Part shown: positions 29,111 through 37,029 of the stretch, piece after piece
How positions within the stretch are numbered: position 1 is the stretch's first letter
Layout of the letters: each line of letters opens with the position of its first letter
Assembly: GCF_009707955.1 (NCBI RefSeq)
Contig: NZ_WMDQ01000004.1
Coordinates: 124,001-188,000 of the forward strand
Length of the DNA stretch: 64,000 nt
Direction of reading: 5' to 3'
DNA from: Flavobacterium sp. LC2016-13
GTDB taxonomy: Bacteria > Bacteroidota > Bacteroidia > Flavobacteriales > Flavobacteriaceae
Translations under genes and position numbers: made by a program
The notes under the pieces: model-generated
Databases searched by the model: none
The model's input: only the letters and a program-made list of their open reading frames with translations
Told to the model about the DNA's origin: nothing

Positions 29111-29124
29111 TATCCTTATTTTTG
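29094..29124 (+). promoter_or_regulatory. Promoter of the acyl-CoA reductase gene
   Basis: TTG at 29094-29096, 20 bases, then TATTTTTG at 29117-29124. This is the Bacteroidota pattern TTG-N19-21-TAnnTTTG. The start codon is 38 bases downstream. Confidence 0.6.
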
Positions 29125-29162
29125 TGCAAAATTACAATCAAAACAATTCATAAGCAAACAAT

Positions 29163-30236
29163 ATGACATTAGAAACAAAAAAAAGTGTTTTTGTTGAATT
29201 AGGAAAATTTTTAAGTCAATTTTCTGAAACAAAAAATACACAAAATGAATCGGTTTTAGGCAATGACTTGTTTTTTGATGATTTTGTAAAACTAATTCAT
29301 CTTTCACAATCACATAATGGCTGGTATACACCTGAACAGGTATACTTTGCCATAAAATCCTGGGCAGATGCCCTTACGCAGGAAAACATCGATAAGTGGC
29401 TTTCTAACTATACAGCTGAATTTGCTCAAAGCGACAAAAAAGAAAAAACCGTTGCATTAATATTGGCCGGAAATATTCCTTTGGTAGGTTTTCATGATTT
29501 TTTATCTGTTTTAATTACAGGAAACAGCGCCTTAATAAAAACCTCTTCAAACGATCAGCATTTATTACCCTTTTTAGCCAAATATTTAATTTTTGTTGAT
29601 GAAAGTTTAAAAGATAAGATCACTTTCGTGGAAGGCAAACTCGAAAATTTTGATACCGTAATTGCTACCGGAAGTAATAATACAGCACGATATTTTGAAT
29701 ATTATTTTAAAGATAAGCCTTCAATCATTCGAAAAAACAGAAATTCAGCCGCTGTTTTAAACGGAAAAGAAACAGTTGAAGATTTACAAGCTTTGGGTGA
29801 AGATATTTTTCGTTATTTCGGCTTAGGATGTCGTAATGTTTCTAAACTTTTTGTCCCGAAAGATTATTCATTTGTGGCTTTTTTTGAAGCTATTTTTAAA
29901 TATCAGGACGTTATTCATTACGAGAAATACGCTAATAATTACGATTACAACAAAGCAGTTTTCTTAATGAGCAATTTCAAATTATTAGATAATGGTTTTT
30001 TGACATTGAAAGAAGACCCGAGTTACGCCTCTCCTATTTCGAGTGTTTTTTATGAATTTTATGAAAACATCGAAGATCTGGAAAATCGTCTTGAAACTGA
30101 TGCTGAACAAATTCAATGCATCGTAAGCAACGATTTAATCAAAAACAGTATTCCGTTCGGACAAACGCAAAATCCTCAATTGTGGGATTATGCAGATAAC
30201 GTAGATACTATAACGTTTTTGTTAACAACAAAGTAA
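29163..30236 (+). CDS. LuxC-like acyl-CoA reductase
   Basis: A 357-residue protein of the acyl-CoA reductase (LuxC-like, aldehyde-dehydrogenase-fold) family. It contains ALILAGNIPLVGFHDF near 98-113, a dinucleotide-site-like VIATGSNNTARYF near 168, and a candidate nucleophile Cys223 in FGLGCRNVSK. The expected reaction is NADPH-dependent reduction of an acyl-CoA or acyl ester to the aldehyde. It is divergent from a ferredoxin gene and followed 93 bases later by serC on the same strand. I recall this neighbourhood as common in Flavobacteria, but its pathway is not defined. Confidence 0.8.
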   Translation: MTLETKKSVFVELGKFLSQFSETKNTQNESVLGNDLFFDDFVKLIHLSQSHNGWYTPEQVYFAIKSWADALTQENIDKWLSNYTAEFAQSDKKEKTVALILAGNIPLVGFHDFLSVLITGNSALIKTSSNDQHLLPFLAKYLIFVDESLKDKITFVEGKLENFDTVIATGSNNTARYFEYYFKDKPSIIRKNRNSAAVLNGKETVEDLQALGEDIFRYFGLGCRNVSKLFVPKDYSFVAFFEAIFKYQDVIHYEKYANNYDYNKAVFLMSNFKLLDNGFLTLKEDPSYASPISSVFYEFYENIEDLENRLETDAEQIQCIVSNDLIKNSIPFGQTQNPQLWDYADNVDTITFLLTTK

Positions 30237-30329
30237 AAAAATGTTTAATTATTTCGAATTATTTATCGCTTTTTCAGCTCCTATTGCCGAAATTTGCGTC
30301 TTTAAAATTTTCGACTATTAACAACAACC

Positions 30330-31400
30330 ATGAAAAAACACAACTACAGCGCAGGACCAAGTATCTTACCTCAAGAAGTTTTTGAGAAAGCATCAAAAGC
30401 AATTTTAGATTTTAACGATTCAGGACTTTCTATTCTTGAAATTTCGCACCGAAGTAAAGATTTCGTTGCTGTTATGGATGAGGCTCGTTCGCTTGCTTTA
30501 GAATTGTTAGGACTTGAAGGAAAAGGATATCAAGCCTTATTTTTACAAGGTGGTGCAAGTACTGCATTCTTAATGGCTCCTTATAATTTATTGAAAGAAA
30601 ACGGAAAAGCCGCTTATTTAGATTCGGGAACCTGGGCAACTGCCGCAATAAAAGAAGCTAAAAATTTTGGAGAAACTGTTGTTGTAGCTTCTTCTAAAGA
30701 AGAAAATTACAACCATATACCAAAAGGATACACAATACCAAGTGATGCAGATTATTTTCACTGCACAAGTAACAATACCATTTTTGGAACTCAAATGAAA
30801 GAATTTCCAACAACAAATATTCCTGTTGTTTGCGATATGAGTTCTGATATTTTTTCACGCGATTTAGATTTCTCTAAATTTGATTTAATCTATGCCGGAG
30901 CTCAAAAAAATATGGGCCCTGCAGGAACTACTTTGGTAGTCGTTAAAGAAGAAATTTTAGAGAAAACCAGAAGAACAATTCCAAGCATGTTAGATTATGC
31001 AAAACATATTAAAGCAGAAAGTATGTATAATACTCCTCCTGTTTTTGCAGTTTATGTTTCGCTATTAACATTGCAATGGATTAAAAGTAAAGGCGGAGTT
31101 GCAGCAGTTGAAAAACTAAACGATGCAAAAGCTGATTTACTTTATAATGAAATCGACAGAAATCCATTATTTAAAGGTGCTGCAGCTGTAGAAGACCGTT
31201 CAAAAATGAACGTTACATTCTTATTAAACAATGCTGATCATACTGAAACATTCGACGCTTTATGGAAAGCTGCAGGAATTTCAGGATTACCTGGTCACCG
31301 TTCAGTTGGTGGTTACAGAGCTTCTATTTACAACGCTATGCCTATCGAAAGTGTTCAGGTATTAGTAGATGTAATGAAAGCATTGGAGAGTAAAGTTTAA
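30330..31400 (+). CDS. serC: Phosphoserine aminotransferase
   Basis: A 356-residue PLP enzyme converting 3-phosphohydroxypyruvate to phosphoserine in serine synthesis; it also acts in pyridoxal phosphate synthesis in many bacteria. The N-terminus NYSAGPSILP, FLQGGAST near 72-78, the PLP lysine Lys193 in AGAQKNMGPAG, and GLPGHRSVGGYRAS near the end are family marks. serA follows 115 bases downstream on the same strand, giving a two-step serine module. Confidence 0.96.
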   Translation: MKKHNYSAGPSILPQEVFEKASKAILDFNDSGLSILEISHRSKDFVAVMDEARSLALELLGLEGKGYQALFLQGGASTAFLMAPYNLLKENGKAAYLDSGTWATAAIKEAKNFGETVVVASSKEENYNHIPKGYTIPSDADYFHCTSNNTIFGTQMKEFPTTNIPVVCDMSSDIFSRDLDFSKFDLIYAGAQKNMGPAGTTLVVVKEEILEKTRRTIPSMLDYAKHIKAESMYNTPPVFAVYVSLLTLQWIKSKGGVAAVEKLNDAKADLLYNEIDRNPLFKGAAAVEDRSKMNVTFLLNNADHTETFDALWKAAGISGLPGHRSVGGYRASIYNAMPIESVQVLVDVMKALESKV

Positions 31401-31411
31401 TCGTTTTATTC

Positions 31412-31494
31412 GGTTAATTGTTTAATCGAAATTGCTTTAAATTCAAAAAAGAAAAAAATATATAATATATTGGTCAATCAATTAAACGATTAAC
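31412..31494. repeat. Inverted word-repeat between serC and serA
   Basis: ggttaattgtttaat at 31412-31426 pairs with attaaacgattaacc at 31480-31494 with one mismatch. The loop is AT-rich and there is no T-run typical of a terminator. It belongs to the set of word-repeat hairpins seen in several gaps of this window. Confidence 0.6.
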
Positions 31495-31515
31495 CAAATA
31501 AACAAATAAACTATA

Positions 31516-32466
31516 ATGAAAGTATTAGCCAATGACGGAATTTCTAAAAGTGGAATTTTAGCTTTAGAAAAAGGTGGATTTGAAGTTATAACTACAAAAG
31601 TAGCTCAGGAACAAGTAGCTAATTTTGTAAACGAAAACAATGTAAGCGTAGTTTTAGTGCGTAGTGCAACTAAAGTTCGTAAAGATATTATTGATGCTTG
31701 TCCGGGACTAAAAATTATTGGTCGTGGTGGTGTTGGTATGGATAATATTGATGTTGATTACGCAAAAAGCAAAGGAATCCATGTAATTAATACTCCAGCT
31801 TCATCATCAGAATCTGTTGCTGAATTGGTATTTGGACACTTGTTTTCTGGTGTTCGTTTTTTACACGATTCTAACAGAAATATGCCTCTGGAAGGCGATT
31901 CAAACTTTGACGGTTTGAAAAAAGCGTACGCAAACGGAGTTGAGTTAAGAGGAAAAACATTAGGTATTGTTGGTATTGGACGTATCGGGCAAGCAACTGC
32001 AAAAATGGCGCTTGGTTTAGGTATGAAAGTTATCGCAGCTGATAGTTTTATTCCGCAAGTAGATATTAAAGTTGAATTTTTTGATGGTCAGTCAATCACT
32101 ACAACAGTTGTTTCTCAATCATTAGAATCTTTATTTAAAGAAGCTGATTTCATTACATTACACGTTCCTGCTCAGGATGGTTACATCATTGGAGAAAAAG
32201 AATTTGCACTATTGAAAGATGGTGTTGGAATCGTAAACTGTGCACGTGGTGGTGTTATCGACGAGGTTGCTTTAATAAAAGCTTTAGATTCAGGAAAAGT
32301 TTCTTTTGCAGGTTTAGATGTTTTTGAAAGCGAACCAAAACCGGAAATGACAATCTTAATGCACCCAAAAATTTCGTTGACTCCACACATCGGAGCTGCA
32401 ACCGGAGAAGCACAAGATAGAATTGGTACTGAATTAGCTTCACAAATCATTACTTTATTAAGCTAG
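31516..32466 (+). CDS. serA: D-3-phosphoglycerate dehydrogenase, short form
   Basis: A 316-residue D-2-hydroxyacid dehydrogenase that starts serine synthesis by oxidising 3-phosphoglycerate. The NAD site is GIGRIG at 153-158, with catalytic Arg244 (NCARGG), Glu273 (ESEP) and His291 (TPHIGAA). It ends right after the catalytic domain, so the ACT domain that gives serine feedback control in the long E. coli form is absent. Position after serC supports the assignment over other 2-hydroxyacid dehydrogenases. A terminator follows. Confidence 0.92.
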   Translation: MKVLANDGISKSGILALEKGGFEVITTKVAQEQVANFVNENNVSVVLVRSATKVRKDIIDACPGLKIIGRGGVGMDNIDVDYAKSKGIHVINTPASSSESVAELVFGHLFSGVRFLHDSNRNMPLEGDSNFDGLKKAYANGVELRGKTLGIVGIGRIGQATAKMALGLGMKVIAADSFIPQVDIKVEFFDGQSITTTVVSQSLESLFKEADFITLHVPAQDGYIIGEKEFALLKDGVGIVNCARGGVIDEVALIKALDSGKVSFAGLDVFESEPKPEMTILMHPKISLTPHIGAATGEAQDRIGTELASQIITLLS

Positions 32467-32491
32467 TCACCAATCATCAAACATAATTTGT

Positions 32492-32534
32492 AAGAGATTT
32501 ATTAATATTAATTAGTAAATCTCTTTCTTTTTTT
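32492..32534 (+). terminator. Terminator of serA
   Basis: The perfect 10-base stem aagagattta/taaatctctt is followed by a T-rich run. It lies about 25 bases after serA. A TAAATTTG box at 32537-32544 directly after it could drive the next gene. Confidence 0.8.
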
Positions 32535-32571
32535 AGTAAATTTGATTTCTCTAATTTTAAAAAATCAAGTC

Positions 32572-33135
32572 ATGTTTGAACAATTAACACAATTAGTACA
32601 ACAGTACGGAAACACTGCTGTTGTAAATAACGATGCTGTCCCAAACGAGCATAATGACGGCGTAATGAACGAGGCAAGTAATTCGATTTTTGACGGATTA
32701 AAAAAAATTGCTTCAGAAGGTGGTGCAGAACAATTGGCGGGATTATTTAATGGTAATTCACCTATTGACAGTTCAAATCCGGTTGTACAACAATTGACAC
32801 AACAATTATCAGGAAATCTTGGTCAAAAATTTGGATTAAGCAGTGACGCTTCATCTGGAGTAGCCTCAAGCTTGATTCCACAAATATTAGGCTCGCTAGT
32901 CAATAAAGCAAAAGATCCAAACGATAATAGTTTTCAAATTTCAGATATCATAAGCTCTATTTCCGGAAACAGCGGACAAGCTTCAAGCATAATGGACACA
33001 ATTTCAAAATACGGAACGCAATTTGGCCTGGACCAAAACGCTGACGGAAAAGTTGACATTGCCGATGTTCTTGTCGTTACCAAAAGTAAAGGCGGAATTT
33101 CAGGTTTTATCGGGAGATTGTTTAACAGTAAGTAA
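32572..33135 (+). CDS. DUF937-like protein with a calcium-loop-like motif
   Basis: A 187-residue protein when started at the ATG at 32572 (MFEQLTQLVQ); an earlier in-frame start at 32542 overlaps the promoter-like box. Alternating helix-rich, Gln/Ser/Gly-rich sequence (LAGLFNGNSP, VVQQLTQQLSGNLGQKFG, SSLIPQILGSLVNK) resembles the DUF937 family. Near the C-terminus DQNADGKVDIADV has the spacing of an EF-hand or dockerin calcium loop. No signal peptide or membrane segment is seen. The function is unknown. Confidence 0.7.
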   Translation: MFEQLTQLVQQYGNTAVVNNDAVPNEHNDGVMNEASNSIFDGLKKIASEGGAEQLAGLFNGNSPIDSSNPVVQQLTQQLSGNLGQKFGLSSDASSGVASSLIPQILGSLVNKAKDPNDNSFQISDIISSISGNSGQASSIMDTISKYGTQFGLDQNADGKVDIADVLVVTKSKGGISGFIGRLFNSK

Positions 33136-33137
33136 TT

Positions 33138-33299
33138 TTTAAAGGTTCAAAGGCGCAAAGGTTCAGAGGTTCAAAGACGCAAAGGTTTTAATGAAAATAG
33201 CTGTTTCTATTTAAGAAACGGCTATTTTTATTTTCATAATTTTAAAACCCAATTAACTTCTGCTTCTTTGAACCTCTGAACCTTTGAACCTTTTAAAAT
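33138..33299. repeat. Nested hairpin: word-repeat arms around a terminator
   Basis: The outer arms are tandem 8-9-base words (aaaggttca, gaggttca, ggcgcaaag) at 33138-33190 and their complement (tgaacctctgaacctttgaacc) at 33262-33293. The left arm has one extra word. Inside lies an independent hairpin at 33191-33237 (gaaaatagc.gtttc paired with gaaac.gctatttt) followed by a T-rich run, which looks like an ordinary rho-independent terminator for the gene before it. Confidence 0.75.
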
Positions 33300-33359
33300 T
33301 GTTAAATTTTAAAAACCCTACTTGATTTTTTTGTAAATTTATGTTCGAAATTTCAAGTC

Positions 33360-33791
33360 ATGAAAAATATCATTTACATATTAATTGTTTTGTTTATCAT
33401 AGTAGCATGCTCAACATCTCAAAAAAATGTTGACACAGCTGCAAAACAAAATGTTGCCTTAAATGATACGGTTCGAATTAAAAACGATTCTTTAGAATAT
33501 GAAGTTATTATTATCGATAACGGATTTAGTTATTGGTTGGCTTCAAGAGCGTTTCCCAGAAACTATCATTCATTGTCTTTTCTTGAAAATAAGAATTATT
33601 TGTATGTAACAGAATGGAATAATCGTGTTTTACAACCACAACGTTTTAGTCCAAATTTATATGAAATGAGAATTGATTACCAACCAAACATCCATTATGG
33701 GTACGAGGTAAACTACCTTATTTACAACTACATGATTTATTTTCAAAATACTTATAAACAAAAGCTTTGGGGATATGTTCCATCAAGATAA
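33360..33791 (+). CDS. DUF6146 family lipoprotein
   Basis: A 143-residue lipoprotein (lipobox IVAC, Cys17). The body NDSLEYEVIIIDNGFSYWLASRAFP, NYLYVTEWNNRVLQP and FSPNLYEMRIDY is as I recall the DUF6146 family of Flavobacteriia. It is rich in aromatic residues and has no catalytic motif that I can see. A DUF6787 gene follows 32 bases downstream, and the two families often sit together, so they are likely co-transcribed. The function is unknown. Confidence 0.82.
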   Translation: MKNIIYILIVLFIIVACSTSQKNVDTAAKQNVALNDTVRIKNDSLEYEVIIIDNGFSYWLASRAFPRNYHSLSFLENKNYLYVTEWNNRVLQPQRFSPNLYEMRIDYQPNIHYGYEVNYLIYNYMIYFQNTYKQKLWGYVPSR

Positions 33792-33823
33792 TGTTGTTAT
33801 ATTTGTAATCATTACAAATAAAA

Positions 33824-34126
33824 ATGAATAGATTAAAACAACGTTGGGGCATTACCTCAAATTTTCAACTTATCATCATATTTATCGTTTTTGCTGTCAC
33901 AGGATCAGCATCTGCATGGTTGTCTAAGCCTTTTTGTGTTTGGTTAGGAATTACCAAAGAAGATTTCGGCGGCTGGTTTACCTTAATTCGTCTTATAATT
34001 ATTTTCCCTATTTACCAGGTTTTATTGGTTGCAATAGGAACTGTTTTTGGGCAATATCGTTTCTTTTGGAATTTCGAAAAGAAAATGCTTAAAAGTATGG
34101 GACTTGGATTCTTGTTTAAAAACTAA
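33824..34126 (+). CDS. DUF6787 family membrane protein
   Basis: A 100-residue inner-membrane protein with segments at about 16-36 (NFQLIIIFIVFAVTGSASAW) and 53-75 (FTLIRLIIIFPIYQVLLVAIG). It ends with a positively charged tail. The start MNRLKQRWGITSNFQL matches the DUF6787 family of Bacteroidota. It lies 32 bases after the DUF6146 lipoprotein gene and its stop overlaps, by 4 bases, the stop of the convergent membrane protein gene. The function is unknown. Confidence 0.82.
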   Translation: MNRLKQRWGITSNFQLIIIFIVFAVTGSASAWLSKPFCVWLGITKEDFGGWFTLIRLIIIFPIYQVLLVAIGTVFGQYRFFWNFEKKMLKSMGLGFLFKN

Positions 34127-34419
34127 TTTTGCTCGGGTTCTCTTGAAAAGAAATATGTGTAAATCCATGTAAGTGTAAAAGACGGAATAATATCAGTAAA
34201 AGGCAATATTTCTTCTACAAAAGTCAAAAGACCGGCAACTTTTCCAACTCTGCCTCTATACATTCTGGTCATAATAAAAGCTGCAATTGGCGCCCAGATA
34301 ATATCTCCTAATTCGGCAAGTCCAAAAACAGAATACGTTAACATACCAATTCCGTCCAAAATTAATCCAATTACCAATTTTGACATTCTTTTATCGTCTA
34401 CAACATTTAGATCCTGCAT
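34123..34419 (-). CDS. Small membrane protein, unknown
   Basis: A 98-residue protein with two or three membrane segments (LVIGLILDGIGMLTYSVFGLAEL, IIWAPIAAFIMT, LLTFVEEILPFTDIIPSFTLTWIYTYF). It has no signal peptide or catalytic motif. It is convergent with the DUF6787 gene and shares 4 bases with it at the ends, leaving no room for a separate terminator. I recall similar small proteins in Flavobacteria without assigned function. Confidence 0.7.
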   Translation of the reverse strand: MQDLNVVDDKRMSKLVIGLILDGIGMLTYSVFGLAELGDIIWAPIAAFIMTRMYRGRVGKVAGLLTFVEEILPFTDIIPSFTLTWIYTYFFSREPEQN

Positions 34420-34521
34420 TATATTTTCATTTAGAGATTATTCGAATTTAAAAATAAATCATCAGATCAAATTATTTGTAAATGTGAATTTCTTTTTAAA
34501 TTCCCACCTATAATTAAATCA

Positions 34522-35238
34522 TCATTTGCTCGTTACTGCAAATATTGCTCCAAAATTTCCATCGGTTTGAATCCAGTTTTCAGCAGGCAAATAAGCACGA
34601 GATACGAATCCGTCAAGATACAAAGCATTTTTACAGCCTAAGCTTTTAAAATAATTTGCAAAATCATAAAAATTAATCTCTTTCTTCGATAATACAAAAA
34701 CGACATTTCCGTCAGGTAAAATACCAACTCCGTTTCTGATATTTAAATTAGAAGAACCTTCCTTAAAATCGGGATGAATTTGACCATTAATTACCAACAT
34801 TGGTCCGGATTGAGTAGCATATTCAATTTTACCGTTGTTATGAAACATTTCAGTCGTACAAATTTTTGCAGCTTTTTCAGTAGTAATATAGAAAACGCCA
34901 TTCGGTTTTAAATAAAAATTTCCAGTTGCTTTTGTAGTATCCAAAGGAGATCCAACTTTTTTCTTTTCAATATAAAGCCCTTGAGGTGAAAGATCCTTTT
35001 TATACATTCCTGCATTCATGGCAAAGTTTAATTTTAGATGTTTTGCTTCAACCCAAAGTTTAAGATTTTCAATACTTTCAAAATTCTGTCCTTTTTCATT
35101 TTTCCAAAATAATTTTAAATCCTGTTTTTTAAGATCAACCTTATAAGTCAAAAATGGGTCTTCATAATATATCTTAGCACTAATAAAAATAGTACCAATT
35201 GACATTATCAGTATCAATAAAGCTATTTTCGATTTCAT
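34522..35238 (-). CDS. DUF2233 / phosphodiester glycosidase family protein
   Basis: A 238-residue protein with an N-terminal signal anchor (residues 1-22) and a DUF2233 (NAGPA-like) domain: FAMNAGMYKKDLSPQGLYIE, ATQSGPMLVINGQI, NIRNGVGILPDGNVVFVLS, LGCKNALYLDGFVSRAYLP. The last two blocks hold the conserved Asn/Arg/Gly and Asp-Gly positions. In animals this fold removes N-acetylglucosamine from phosphodiesters; bacterial members act outside the cytoplasm on unknown, possibly cell-wall, substrates. It is a single gene on the minus strand. Confidence 0.85.
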   Translation of the reverse strand: MKSKIALLILIMSIGTIFISAKIYYEDPFLTYKVDLKKQDLKLFWKNEKGQNFESIENLKLWVEAKHLKLNFAMNAGMYKKDLSPQGLYIEKKKVGSPLDTTKATGNFYLKPNGVFYITTEKAAKICTTEMFHNNGKIEYATQSGPMLVINGQIHPDFKEGSSNLNIRNGVGILPDGNVVFVLSKKEINFYDFANYFKSLGCKNALYLDGFVSRAYLPAENWIQTDGNFGAIFAVTSK

Positions 35239-35373
35239 CTTTTAAAAATTATATTCCTATAAATATAAAATAAAAATAGCAATAATGATTTATTTGGTTT
35301 AGTTCCTAAAATTCTGTTAGAACACATTTTAATATCGATAGAATCTTTGTTTCTTTGTAAAAACAGTTTCATA

Positions 35374-36039
35374 ATGATACAAGCAAAAAACATACATAAA
35401 TTCTACGATAAACTTGAAGTTTTAAAGGGAGTTGATTTACATATTAAAAAAGGAGAAATTGTTTCGATCGTTGGTGCTTCAGGTGCCGGAAAAACAACTT
35501 TGTTGCAGATTTTGGGAACATTAGACAAACCATCAAAATTACAAACTCAAACTTCATTAATCATAAACGGAGAAAATGTACTGGGTTTTAGTGACAAAGC
35601 ATTATCTAAATTCAGAAACTTAAATCTTGGTTTTATTTTTCAATTTCATCAATTATTACCAGAATTTACAGCATTGGAAAATGTTTGTATTCCCGCTTTT
35701 ATGACCAATAAATCTAAGGCTGAAACTGAAAAAGAAGCCAAACGATTGTTAGAATATTTAGGTTTATCGCACAGAATAAATCATAAACCAAACGAACTTT
35801 CGGGCGGTGAACAACAACGTGTGGCCGTTGCCAGAGCCTTAATTAATAAACCTGATGTTATTTTTGCCGATGAACCTTCGGGAAATCTTGACACGCATTC
35901 TGCCGAAAATTTACACCAATTATTTTTCAAGCTTCGTGATGAATTCGGTCAAACATTTGTAATTGTAACCCACAACGAAGAATTGGCGAATATGGCTGAC
36001 CGAAAATTAATAATGGTCGATGGCCAGATTAGTAATTAG
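35374..36039 (+). CDS. ABC transporter ATP-binding protein, LolD-like
   Basis: A 221-residue ATPase when started at the ATG at 35374 ([20 protein letters not shown]). Walker A is GASGAGKT at 34-41, the signature LSGGE is at 142-146, Walker B with catalytic Glu167 is in FADEPSG, and the H-loop is VIVTHNEE. The class is that of LolD/MacB-type ATPases, which power lipoprotein release or substrate extrusion with a FtsX-like permease. No permease gene is adjacent, so the partner must be elsewhere. A dispersed repeat follows the gene directly. Confidence 0.9.
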   Translation: MIQAKNIHKFYDKLEVLKGVDLHIKKGEIVSIVGASGAGKTTLLQILGTLDKPSKLQTQTSLIINGENVLGFSDKALSKFRNLNLGFIFQFHQLLPEFTALENVCIPAFMTNKSKAETEKEAKRLLEYLGLSHRINHKPNELSGGEQQRVAVARALINKPDVIFADEPSGNLDTHSAENLHQLFFKLRDEFGQTFVIVTHNEELANMADRKLIMVDGQISN

Positions 36040-36131
36040 GAGCTGTTTCCTGCTGTCCGCTATATCTTTTCCTTGCTAAAGAAGCAAGAAAAAGGATCCT
36101 CCCGAAGCTTCGGGACCATCAGGGCTAGGGC
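36040..36131. repeat. GC-richer dispersed intergenic element
   Basis: These 92 bases are clearly richer in GC than their neighbours and contain short palindromes: ttccttgct...agcaagaa (36069-36091) and tcccgaagcttcggga (36099-36114). The words gctgtttcctgctgtccgct and atcagggctagggc at its ends match my memory of a repeat found many times in Flavobacterium genomes. It directly abuts the ABC ATPase stop and could act in RNA stability or termination. Confidence 0.55.
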
Positions 36132-36162
36132 ACTCGAATAAATAAGAACATTCATTTTAAAC

Positions 36163-36927
36163 ATGAACCAAAAAGAACTCAAGGAATTTCTCGACGAAAA
36201 AGTCATTCAATATAATAATCAGGATTTTATTGAAAGTGATCCTGTTCAAATTCCGCATTTATTTTCTCAAAAAGAAGATATTGAAATTGCCGGTTTTTTG
36301 AGCGCAACAATTGCGTGGGGAAATCGTAAAATGATTATTAAAAATTCACACCAAATGATGGAATTAATGGGTAATACGCCTTATGATTTCATCATGTCAC
36401 ATTCTGATGAAGATATAGAACGCCTTGAGAATTTTGTACACAGAACCTTCAACGGAAAAGATTTTGGCGGATTCATAAAAGGATTACAGCACATTTACAA
36501 AAATCATGGTGGTTTAGAAACTGTTTTTGCAAAACATCAGGAACAAGACAGTTTGCAAAAAAGCATACATGAATTCAAAAAAATATTCTTCGAAATAGAC
36601 CATTTGCCAAGAACTCAAAAACATATTTCAGATCCATTAAACAATTCTGCAGCAAAAAGAATCAACATGTATTTGCGCTGGATGGTTCGTCAGGACACAA
36701 AAGGCGTTGATTTAGGCATTTGGAAAACCATTTCGCCAGCTGCATTATCTTGTCCGCTTGACGTTCATTCCGGAAATGTAGCCCGAAAACTAGGTATTCT
36801 TACCCGAAAACAAAATGACGGAAAAGCTTTGACAGAACTTGATTTAAAACTTCGTGAAATGGATGCAAAAGATCCTGTAAAGTATGATTTTGCTTTATTT
36901 GGTTTGGGCGTTTTTGAAGGGTTTTGA
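36163..36927 (+). CDS. TIGR02757 family protein
   Basis: A 254-residue cytoplasmic protein. The blocks FLSATIAWGNRKMIIKNS, RTFNGKDFGGFIKGLQHIY, SAAKRINMYLRWMVR and CPLDVHSGNVARKLG identify the TIGR02757 family found throughout Bacteroidota. The arrangement (helix-rich, LGILTRKQNDGKAL followed by Asp residues) recalls HhH-GPD DNA glycosylases, so a DNA-related role is possible but not shown. It is followed by a helicase gene in its own transcription unit. Confidence 0.85.
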   Translation: MNQKELKEFLDEKVIQYNNQDFIESDPVQIPHLFSQKEDIEIAGFLSATIAWGNRKMIIKNSHQMMELMGNTPYDFIMSHSDEDIERLENFVHRTFNGKDFGGFIKGLQHIYKNHGGLETVFAKHQEQDSLQKSIHEFKKIFFEIDHLPRTQKHISDPLNNSAAKRINMYLRWMVRQDTKGVDLGIWKTISPAALSCPLDVHSGNVARKLGILTRKQNDGKALTELDLKLREMDAKDPVKYDFALFGLGVFEGF

Positions 36928-37004
36928 ATTTGATAATTAGAATATTAGATTGCCCGATTATTAGATGATTCGAAAAATCTAGTGATCTAACCATCAATTT
37001 AACG

Positions 37005-37012
37005 TACATTTG
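37005..37012 (+). promoter_or_regulatory. TAnnTTTG promoter box for the helicase gene
   Basis: TACATTTG at 37005-37012 matches the -7 consensus; the start codon is 17 bases downstream, giving a very short leader. No clean TTG sits at the expected -33 spacing. The region before it (36930-36990) is built of repeated ttaga words. Confidence 0.45.
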
Positions 37013-37029
37013 CACAAAATTTAATGTAA

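Noticed and set aside
33138..33299. CRISPR-like array
   Set aside because: The words are 8-9 bases, directly tandem without spacers, and arranged as an inverted repeat; no cas genes are near.
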